Assembly: GCF_015706575.1 (NCBI RefSeq)
Contig: NW_024037076.1
Coordinates: forward strand, 13,210,898-13,274,897
Origin: Patiria miniata
Lineage: Eukaryota > Echinodermata > Asteroidea > Valvatida > Asterinidae
Reading direction: 5' to 3'
DNA: 64,000 nucleotides
Shown here: one piece after another, positions 51,101 to 63,100 of the stretch
Layout of the letters: each line of letters begins with the position of its first letter
Position numbering within the stretch: the stretch's first letter is position 1
Notes under the pieces: generated by a model
The model's database searches: none
The model's input: the letters and a program-made list of their open reading frames with translations, nothing else
Told to the model about the DNA's origin: nothing
Program-made: the position numbers and the translations under genes

Positions 51101-54100
51101 CTACAACTCAAGGTGTGACCACTGATGCTAAGACCACTGTTGTAGAGCCAACTACCGTTGAAATCACTTCAGCAGCCCAAACAACTACTGCTGAGATATT
51201 CACTACTGCAGGAGTGACTACAGAGTCTGTGTCCACCCCTGCTGCAGACACAACAACTGCTGATGTGACATCAGCTGTGGAAAGCACAACTGGTAGTGCC
51301 ACAAGCAAAGATGAAGCTACAAGTACAGTTGTTCAGACCACAGTTTCTGAAGTAACTACAACTCAAGGTGTGACCACTGGTGCTGATGTGACTTCGGCTG
51401 TTGAAAGCACAACTGGTAGTGCCACAAGCAAAGCAGAAGCTACAAGTACTGTTGTTCAGACCACAGTATCTGAAGTAACTACAACTTCTGGTGTGACCAC
51501 TGATGCTAAGACCACTGTTGCAGAGCCAACTACTGTTGAAATCACTTCAGCAGCCCAAACAACTACTGCTGAGATATTCACTACTGCAGGAGTGACTACA
51601 GAGTCTGTGTCCACCCCTGCTGCAGACACAACTGCTGATGTGACTTCGGCTGTGGAAAGCACAACTGTTAGTGCCACCAGCAAAGCTGAAGCTACAAGTA
51701 CAGTTGTTCAGACCACAGTATCTGAAGTAACTACAACTTCTGGTGTGACCACTGATGCTGAGACCACTGCTGCAGAGCCAACTACTGTTGAAATCACTTC
51801 AGCAGCCCAAACAACTACTGCTGAGATAATCACTACTGCAGGAGTGACTACAGAGTCTGTGTCCACCCCTGCTGCAGACACAACAACTGCTGATGTGACA
51901 TCAGCTTTGGAAAGCACAACTGGTAGAGCCACAACCACAGCTGAAGCTACAAGTACAGTTGTTCAGACCACAGTATCTGAAGTAACTACAACTCAAGGTG
52001 TGACCACTGGTGCTGATGTGACTTCGGCTGTTGAAAGCACAACTGGTAGTGCCACAAGCAAAGCTGAAGCTACAAGTACAGTTGTTCAGACCACAGTATC
52101 TGAAGTAACTACATCTCAAGGTGTGACCACTGGTGCTGATGTGACTTCGGCTTCTGAAAGCACAACTGGTAGTGCCACAAGCAAAGCTGAAGCTACAAGT
52201 ACAGTTGTTCGGACCACAGTATCTGAAGTAACTACAACTCCTGTTTTGACCACTGGTGCTGAGACCACTGCTGCAGAGCCAACTACTGTTGAAATCACTT
52301 CAGCAGCTCAAACAACTTCTGCTGGGATAATCACTACTGCAGGAGTGACTTCAAGTTCAGTGGCTACCCCTCTTGCAGAGACCACAACTGCTGATGTGAC
52401 GTCAGCTGTGGAAAGCACAACTGGAAGAGCCACAAGCAAAGCTGAAGCTGTAAGTACAGTTATTCAGACCACAATATCTGACGTAACTACAACTTCTGGT
52501 GTGACCACTGGTGCTGATATGACTTCGGCTTTTGAAAGCACAACTGGTAGTGCCACAAGCAAAGCTGAAGCTACAAGTACTGTTGTTCAGACCACAGTAT
52601 CTGAAGTAACTACAACTTCTGGTGTGACCACTGATGCTAAGACCACTGTTGCAGAGCCAACTACTGTTGAAATCACTTCAGCAGCCCAAAAAACTACTGC
52701 TGAGATATTCACTACGGCAGGAGTGACTACAGAGTCTGTGTCCACCCCTGCTGCAGACACAACTGCTGATGTGACTTCGGCTGTGGAAAGCACAACTGTT
52801 AGTGCCACCAGCAAAGCTGCAGCTACAAGTACAGTTGTTCAGACCACAGTATCTGAAGTAACTACAACTCAAGGTGTGACCACTGGTGCTGATGTGACTT
52901 CGGCTGTTGAAAGCCCAACTGGTAGTGCCACAAGCAAAGCTGAAGCTACAAGTACAGTTGTTCAGACCACAGTATCTGAAGTAACTACAACTTCTGGTGT
53001 GACCACTGATGCTAAGACCACTGTTGCAGAGTCAACTACTGTTGAAATCACTTCAGCAGCCCAAACAACTACTGCTGAGATATTCACTACTGCAGGAGTG
53101 ACTACAGAGTCTGTGTCCACCCCTGCTGCAGACACAACAACTGCTGATGTGACATCAGCTGTGGCAAGCACAACTGGTAGAGCCACAACCACAGCTGAAG
53201 CTACAAGTACAGTTGTTCAGACCACAGTTTCTGAAATAACTACAACTCAAGGTGTGACCACTGGTGCTGATGTGACTTCGGCTGTTGAAAGCACAACTGG
53301 TAGTGCCACAAGCAAAGCTGAAGCTACAAGTACAGTTGTTCAGACCACAGTATCTGAAGTAACTACAACTTCTGGTGTGACCACTGATGCTAAGACCACT
53401 GTTGCAGAGCCAACTACTGTTGAAATCACTTCAGCAGCCCAAACAACTACTGCTGAGATATTCACTACTGCAGGAGTGACTACAGAGTCTGTGTCCACCC
53501 CTGCTGCAGACACAACTGCTGATGTGACTTCGGCTGTGGAAAGCACAACTGTTAGTGCCACCAGCAAAGCTGAAGCTACAAGTACAGTTGTTCAGACCAC
53601 AGTATCTGAAGTAACTACAACTTCTGGTGTGACCACTGATGCTGAGACCACTGCTGCAGAGCCAACTACTGTTGAAATCACTTCAGCAGCCCAAACAACT
53701 ATTGCTGAGATAATCACTACTGCAGGAGTGACTACAGAGTCTGTGTCCACCCCTGCTGCAGACACAACAACTGCTGATGTTGCATCAGCTTTGGAAAGCA
53801 CAACTGGTAGAGCCACAACCACAGCTGAAGCTACAAGTACAGTTGTTCAGACCACAGTATCTGAAGTAACTACAACTCAAGGTGTGACCACTGGTGCTGA
53901 TGTGACTTCGGCTGTTGAAAGCACAACTGGTAGTGCCACAAGCAAAGCTGAAGCTACAAGTACAGTTGTTCAGACCACAGTATCTGAAGTAACTACATCT
54001 CAAGGTGTGACCACTGGTGCTGATGTGACTTCGGCTGTTGAAAGCACAACTGGTAGTGCCACAAGCAAAGCTGAAGCTACAAGTACAGTTGTTCAGACCA

Positions 54101-57100
54101 CAGTATCTGAAGTAATTACAACTCCTGTTGTGACCACTGGTGCTGAGAAAACTGCTGCAGAGCCAACTACTGTTGAAATCACTTCAGCAGCTCAAACAAC
54201 TACTGCTGGGATAACCACTACTGCAGGAGTGACTTCAAGTTCTGTGGCTACCCCTCTTGCAGAGACCACAACTGCTGATGTGACGTCAGCTGTGGAAAGC
54301 ACAACTGGAAGAGCCACAAGCAAAGCTGAAGCTGTAAGTACAGTTATTCAGACCACAATATCTGACGTAACTACAACTTCTGGTGTGACCACTGGTGCTG
54401 ATATGACTTCGGCTTTTGAAAGCACAACTGGTAGAGCAACAACCACAGCTGAAGCTACAAGTACAGTTATTCAGACCACAGTATCTGAAGTAACTACAAC
54501 TTCTGGTTTGACAACTGATGCTGAGACCACTGTTGCAGAGCCAACTACTGTTGAAATCACTTCAGCAGCCCAAACAACTACTGCTGAGATAATCACTACT
54601 GCAGGAGTGACTACAGAGTCTGTGTCCACCCGTGCTGCAGACACAACAACTGCTGATGTGACATCAGCTGTGGAAAGCACAACTGGTAGTGCCACAAGCA
54701 AAGATGAAGCTACAAGTACAGTTGTTCAGACCACAGTTTCTGAAGTAACTACAACTCAAGGTGTGACCACTGGTGCTGATGTGACTTCGGCTGTTGAAAG
54801 CACAACTGGTAGTTCCACAAGCAAAGCTGAAGCTACAAGTACTGTTGTTCAGACCAAAGTATCTGAAGTAACTACAACTTCTGGTGTGACCACTGATGCT
54901 AAGACCACTGTTGCAGAGCCAACTACTGTTGAAATCACTTCAGCAGCCCAAACAACTACTGCTGAGATATTCACTACTGCAGGAGTGACTACAGAGTCTG
55001 TGTCCACCCCTGCTGCAGACACAACTGCTGATGTGACTTCGGCTGTGGAAAGCACAACTGGTAGTGCCACAAGCAAAGCTGAAGCTACAAGTACTGTTGT
55101 TCAGACCACAGTATCTGAAGTAACTACAACTTCTGGTGTGACCACTGATGCTAAGACCACTGTTGCAGAGCCAACTACTGTTGAAATCACTTCAGCAGCC
55201 CAAACAACTACTGCTGAGATATTCACTACTGCAGGAGTGACTACAGAGTCTGTGTCCACCCCTGCTGCAGACACCACTGCTGATGTGACTTCGGCTGTGG
55301 AAAGCACAACTGTTAGTGCCACCAGCAAAGCTAAAGCTACAAGTACAGTTGTTCAGACCACAGTATCTGAAGTAACTACAACTTCTGGTGTGACCACTGA
55401 TGCTGAGACCACTGCTGCAGAGCCAACTACTGTTGAAATCACTTCAGCAGCCCAAACAACTACTGCTGAGATAATCACTACTGCAGGAGTGACTACAGAG
55501 TCTGTGTCCACCCCTGCTGCAGACACAACTGCTGATGTGACATCAGCTTTGGAAAGCACAACTGGTAGAGCCACAACCACAGCTGAAGCTACAAGTACAG
55601 TTGTTCAGACCACAGTATCTGAAGTAACTACAACTCAAGGTGTGACCACTGGTGCTGATGTGACTTCGGCTGTTGAAAGCACAACTGGTAGTGCCACAAG
55701 CAAAGCTGAAGCTACAAGTACAGTTGTTCAGACCACAGTATCTGAAGTAACTACATCTCAAGGTGTGACCACTGGTGCTGATGTGACTTCGGCTGTTGAA
55801 AGCACAACTGGTAGTGCCACAAGCAAAGCTGAAGCTACAAGTACAGTTGTTCAGACCACAGTATCTGAAGTAACTACAACTCCTGTTGTGACCACTGGTG
55901 CTGAGACCACTGCTGCAGAGCCAACTACTGTTGAAATCACTTCATCAGCTCAAACAACTACTGCTGGGATAATCACTACTGCAGGAGTGACTACAGAGTC
56001 TGTGTCCACCCCTGCTGCAGACACAACAACTGCTGATGTGACATCAGCTGTGGAAAGCACAACTGGAAGAGCCACAAGCAAAGCTGAAGCTGTAAGTACA
56101 GTTATTCAGACCACAATATCTGACGTAACTACAACTTCTGGTGTGACCACTGGTGCTGATATGACTTCGGCTGTTGAAAGCACAACTGGTAGAGCAACAA
56201 CCACAGCTGAAGCTACAAGTACAGTTATTCAGACCACAGTATCTGAAGTAACTACAACTTCTGGTGTGACCACTGATGCTAAGACCACTGTTGCAGAGCC
56301 AACTACTGTTGAAATCACTTCAGCAGCCCAAACAACTACTGCTGAGATATTCACTACTGCAGGAGTGACTACAGAGTCTGTGTCCACCCCTGCCTCAGAC
56401 ACAACAACTGCTGATGTGACATCAGCTTTGGAAAGCACAAATGGTAGAGCCACAACCACAGCTGAAGCTACAAGTACAGTTGTTCAGACCACAGTATCTG
56501 AAGTAACTACAACTCAAGGTGTGACCACTGGTGCTGATGTGACTTCGGCTGTTGAAAGCACAACTGGTAGTGCCACAAGCAAAGCTGAAGCTACAAGTAC
56601 AGTTGTTCAGACCACAGTATCTGAAGTAACTACAACTTCTGGTGTGACCACTGATGCTGAGACCACTGCTGCAGAGCCAACTACTGTTGAAATCACTTCA
56701 GCAGCCCAAACAACTACTGCTGAGATAATCACTACTGCAGAAGTGACTACAGAGTCTGTGTCCACCCCTGCTGCAGACACAACAACTGCTGATGTGACAT
56801 CAGCTGTGGAAAGCACAACTGGTAGTGCCACAAGCAAAGATAAAGCTACTAGTACAGTTGTTCAGACCACAGTTTCTGAAGTAACTACAACTCAAGGTGT
56901 GACCACTGGTGCTGATGTGACTTCGGCTGTTGAAAGCACAACTGGTAGTGCCACAAGCAAAGCTGAAGCTACAAGTACAGTTGTTCAGACCACAGTATCT
57001 GAAGTAACTACAAATCCTGTTGTGACCACTGGTGCTGAGACCACTGCTGCAGAGCCAACTACTGTTGAAATCATTTCAGCAGCTCAAACAACTACTGCTG

Positions 57101-60100
57101 GGATAATCACTACTGCAGGAGTGACTTCAAGTTCTGTGGCTACCCCTCTTGCAGAGACCACAACTGCTGATGTGACGTCAGCTGTGGAAAGCACAACTGG
57201 AAGAGCCACAACCACAGCTGAAGCTGTAAGTACAGTTATTCAGACCTCAATATCTGACGTAACTACAACTTCTGGTGTGACCACTGGTGCTGATATGACT
57301 TCGGCTGTTGAAAGCACAACTGGTAGAGCAACAACCACAGCTGAAGCTACAAGTACAGTTATTCAGACCACAGTATCTGAAGTAACTACAACCTCTGGTG
57401 TGACAACTGATGCTGAGACCACTGTTGCAGAGCCAACTACTGTTGAAATCACTTCAGCAGCCCAAACAACTACTCCTGAGATAATCACTACTTCAGGAGT
57501 GACTACAGAGTCTGTGTCCACCCCTGCTGCAGACACAACAACTGCTGATGTGACATCAGCTGTGGAAAGCACAACTGGTAGTGCCACAAGCAAAGATGAA
57601 GCTACAAGTACAGTTGTTCAGACCACAGTTTCTGAAGTAACTACAACTCAAGGTGTGACCACTGGTGCTGATGTGACTTCGGCTGCTGAAAGCACAACTG
57701 GTAGTGCCACAAGCAAAGCTGAAGCTACAAGTACTGTTGTTCAGACCACAGTATCTGAAGTAACTACAACTTCTGGTGTGACCACTGATGCTCAGACCAC
57801 TGCTGCAGAGCCAACTACTGTTGAAATCACTTCAGCAGCCCAAACAACTACTGCTGAGATATTCACTACTGCAGGAGTGACTACAGAGTCTGTGTCCACC
57901 CCTGCTGCAGACACAACTGCTGATGTGACTTCGGCTGTGGAAAGCACAACTGTTAGTGCCACCAGCAAAGCTGAAGCTACAAGTACAGTTGTTCAGACCA
58001 CAGTATCTGAAGTAACTACAACTTCTGGTGTGACCACTGATGCTGAGACCACTGCTGCAGAGCCAACTACTGTTGAAATCACTTCAGCAGCCCAAACAAC
58101 TACTGCTGAGATAATCACTACTGCAGGAGTGACTACAGAGTCTGTGTCCACCCCTGCTGCAGACACAACAACTGCTGATGTGACATCAGCTTTGGAAAGC
58201 ACAACTGGTAGAGCCACAACCACAGCTGAAGCTACAAGTACAGTTGTTCAGACCCCAGTATCTGAAGTAACTACAACTCAAGGTGTGACCACTGGTGCTG
58301 ATGTGACTTCGGCTGTTGAAAGCACAACTGGTAGTGCCACAAGCAAAGCTGAAGCTACAAGTACAGTTGTTCAGACCACATTATCTGAAGTAACTACAAC
58401 TTCTGGTGTGACCACTGATACTAAGACCACTGTTGCAGAGCCAACTACTGTTGAAATCACTTCAGCAGCCCAAACAATTACTGCTGAGATATTCACTACT
58501 GCAGGAGTGACTACAGAGTCTGTGTCCACCCCTGCTGCAGACACAACTGCTGATGTGACTTCGGCTGTGGAAAGCACAACTGTTAGTGCCACCAGCAAAG
58601 CTGAAGCTACAAGTACAGTTGTTCAGACCACAGTATCTGAAGTAACTACAACTTCTGGTGTGACCACTGATGCTGAGACCACTGCTGCAGAGCCAACTAC
58701 TGTTGAAATCACTTCAGCAGCCCAAACAACTACTGCTGAGATAATCACTACTGCAGGAGTGTCTACAGAGTCTGTGTCCACCCCTGCTGCCGACACAACT
58801 GCTGATGTGACTTCGGCTGTGGAAAGCACAACTGGAAGTGCCACAAGCAAAGCTGAAGCTACCAGTACAGTTGTTCAGACCACAGTATCTGAAGTAACTA
58901 CAACTTCTGGTGTGACCACTGATGGTGAGATCACTGCTGCCGAGCCAACTACTGTTGAAATCACTTCAGCAGCCCAAACAACTACTGCTGGGATATTCAC
59001 TACTGCAGGAGTGACTACAGAGTCTGTGTCCACCCCTGCTGCAGACACAACAACTGCTGATGTGACATCACCTGTGGAAAGCACAACTGGTATAGCCACA
59101 ACCACAGCTGAAGCGACAAGTACAGTTGTTCAGACCACAGTATCCGAAGTAACTACAACTCAAGGTGTGACCACTGGTGCTGATGTGACTTCGGCTGTTG
59201 AAAGCACAACTGGTAGTGCCACCAGCAAAGCTGAAGCTACAAGTACAGTTGTTCAGACCACAGTATCTGAAGTAACTACAACTTCTGGTGTGACCACTGA
59301 TGCTGAGACCACTGCTGCAGAGCCAACTACTGTTGAAATCACTTCAGCAGCCCAAACAACTACTGCTGAGATAATCACTACTGCAGGAGTGACTACAGAG
59401 TCTGTGTCCACCCCTGCTGCAGACACAACAACTGCTGATGTGACATCAGCTTTGGAAAGCACAACTGGTAGAGCCACAACCACAGCTGAAGCTACAAGTA
59501 CAGTTGTTCAGACCCCAGTATCTGAAGTAACTACAACTCAAGGTGTGACCACTGGTGCTGATGTGACTTCGGCTGTTGAAAGCACAACTGGTAGTGCCAC
59601 AAGCAAAGCTGAAGCTACAAGTACAGTTGTTCAGACCACAGTATCTGAAGTAACTACAACTTCTGGTGTGACCACTGATACTAAGACCACTGTTGCAGAG
59701 CCAACTACTGTTGAAATCACTTCAGCAGCCCAAACAATTACTGCTGAGATATTCACTACTGCAGGAGTGACTACAGAGTCTGTGTCCACCCCTGCTGCAG
59801 ACACAACTGCTGATGTGACTTCGGCTGTGGAAAGCACAACTGTTAGTGCCACCAGCAAAGCTGAAGCTACAAGTACAGTTGTTCAGACCACAGTATCTGA
59901 AGTAACTACAACTTCTGGTGTGACCACTGATGCTGAGACCACTGCTGCAGAGCCAACTACTGTTGAAATCACTTCAGCAGCCCAAACAACTACTGCTGAG
60001 ATAATCACTACTGCAGGAGTGTCTACAGAGTCTGTGTCCACCCCTGCTGCCGACACAACTGCTGATGTGACTTCGGCTGTGGAAAGCACAACTGGAAGTG

Positions 60101-63100
60101 CCACAAGCAAAGCTGAAGCTACCAGTACAGTTGTTCAGACCACAGTATCTGAAGTAACTACAACTTCTGGTGTGACCACTGATGGTGAGATCACTGCTGC
60201 CGAGCCAACTACTGTTGAAATCACTTCAGCAGCCCAAACAACTACTGCTGGGATATTCACTACTGCAGGAGTGACTACAGAGTCTGTGTCCACCCCTGCT
60301 GCAGACACAACAACTGCTGATGTGACATCACCTGTGGAAAGCACAACTGGTATAGCCACAACCACAGCTGAAGCGACAAGTACAGTTGTTCAGACCACAG
60401 TATCCGAAGTAACTACAACTCAAGGTGTGACCACTGGTGCTGATGTGACTTCGGCTGTTGAAAGCACAACTGGTAGTGCCACAAGCAAAGCTGAAGCTAC
60501 AAGTACAGTTGTTCAGACCACAGTATCTGAAGTAACTACAACTTCTGGTGTGACCACTGGTGCTAAGACCACTGTTGCAGAGCCAACCACTGTTGAAATC
60601 ACTTCAGCAGCCCAAACAACTACTGCTGAGATATTCACTACTGCAGGAGTGACTACAGAGTCTGTGTCCACCCCAGCTGCAGACACAACAACTGCTGATG
60701 TGACATCAGCTGTGGAAAGCACAACTGGTAGAGCCACAACCACAGCTGAAGCTACAAGTACAGTTGTTCAGACCACAGTATCTGAAGTAACTACAACTCA
60801 AGGTGTGACCACTGGTGCTGATGTGACTTCGGCTGTTGAAAGCACAACTGGTAGTGCCACAAGCAAAGCTGAAGCTACAAGTACTGTTGTTCAGACCACA
60901 GTATCTGAAGTAACTACAACTTCTGGTGTGACCACTGATGCTAAGACCACTGTTGCAGAGCCAACTACTGTTGAAATCACTTCAGCAGCCCAAACAACTA
61001 CTGCTGAGATATTCACTACTGCAGGAGTGACTACAGAGTCTGTGTCCACCCCTGCTGCAGACACAACTGCTGATGTGACTTCGGCTGTGGAAAGCACAAC
61101 TGTTAGTGCCACCAGCAAAGCTGAAGCTACAAGTACAGTTGTTCAGACCACAGTATCTGAAGTAACTACAACTTCTGGTGTGACCACTGATGCTGAGACC
61201 ACTGCTGCCGAGCCAACTACTGTTGAAATCACTTCTCCAGCCCAAACAACTACTGCTGAGATAATCACTACTTCAGGAGTGACTACAGAGTCTGTGTCCA
61301 CCCCTGCTGCAGACACAACTGCTGATGTGACTTCGGCTGTGGAAAGCACAACTGTTAGTGCCACAAGCAAAGCTGAAGCTACCAGTACAGTTGTTCAGAC
61401 CACAGTATCTGAAGTAACTACAACTTCTGGTGTGACCACTGATGCTAAGACCACTGTTGCAGAGCCAACTACTGTTGAAATCACTTCAGCAGCCCAAACA
61501 ACTACTGCTGAGATATTCACTACTGCAGGAGTGACTACAGAGTCTGTGTCCACCCCTGCTGCAGACACAACTGCTGATGTGACTTCGGCTGTGGAAAGCA
61601 CAACTGTTAGTGCCACCAGCAAAGCTGAAGCTACAAGTACAGTTGTTCAGACCACAGTATCTGAAGTAACTACAACTTCTGGTGTGACCACTGATGCTGA
61701 GACCACTGCTGCAGAGCCAACTACTGTTGAAATCACTTCAGCAGCCCCAACAACTACTGCTGAGATAATCACTACTGCAGGAGTGTCTACAGAGTCTGTG
61801 TCCACCCCTGCTGCTGACACAACTGCTGATGTGACTTCGGCTGTGGAAAGCACAACTGGAAGTGCCACAAGCAAAGCTGAAGCTACCAGTACAGTTGTTC
61901 AGAGCACAGTATCTGAAGTAACTACAACTCAAGGTGTGACCACTGGTGCTGTTGTGACTTCGGCTGTTGAAAGCACAACTGGTAGTGCCACAAGCAAAGC
62001 TGAAGCTACCAGTACAGTTGTTCAGACCACATTATCTGAAGTAACTACAACTCAAGGTGTGACCACTGGTGCTGATGTGACTTCGGCTGTTGAAAGCACA
62101 ACTGGTAGTGCCACAAGCAAAGCTGAAGCTACAAGTACAGTTGTTCAGACCACAGTATCTGAAGTAACTACAACTTCTGGTGTGACCACTGATGCTCAGA
62201 CCACTGTTGCAGAGCCAACTACTGTTGAAATCACATTTGCAGCCCAAACAACTACTGCTGAAATATTCACTACTGCAGGAGTGACTACAGAGTCTGTGTC
62301 CACCACTGCTGCAGACACAACCACAGCTGAAGCTACAAGTACAGTTGTTCATAGCACAGTATCTGAAGTAACTACAACTCAAGGTGTGACCACTGGTGCT
62401 GATGTGACTTCGGCTGTTGAAAGCACAACTGGTAGTGCCACAAGCAAAGCTGAAGCTGCCAGTACAGTTGTTCAGACAACAGTATCTGAAGTAACTACAA
62501 CTCCTGGTTTGACCGCTGGTGCTGAGACCACTGCTGCAGGGCCAACTACTGTTGAAATCACTTCAGCAGCCCAAAAAGCTACTGCTGGGATAATCACTAC
62601 TGCAGGAGTGACTTCAAGTTCTGTGGCCACCCCTGTTGCAGAGACCACAACTGCTGATGTGATGTCAGCTGTGGAAAGCACAACTGGAAGAGCCACAACC
62701 ACAGCTGAAGCTGTAAGTACAGTTATTCAGACCACAATATCTGACGTAACTACAACTTCTGGTGTGACCACTGATGCTCAGACCACTGCTGCCGAGCCAA
62801 CTACTGTTGAAATCACTTCTCCAGCCCAAACAACTACTGCTGAGATAATCACTACTTCAGGAGTGACTACAGAGTCTGTGTCCACCCCTGCTGCAGACAC
62901 AACTGCTGATGTGACTTCGGCTGTGGAAAGCACAACTGTTAGTGCGACAAGCAAAGCTGAAGCTACAAGTACAGTTGTTCAGACCACAGTATCTGAAGTA
63001 ACTACAACTTCTGGTGTGACCACTGATGCTGAGACCACTGCTGCACAGCCAACTACTGTTGAAATCACTTCAGCAGCCCAAACAACTACTGCTGAGATAA

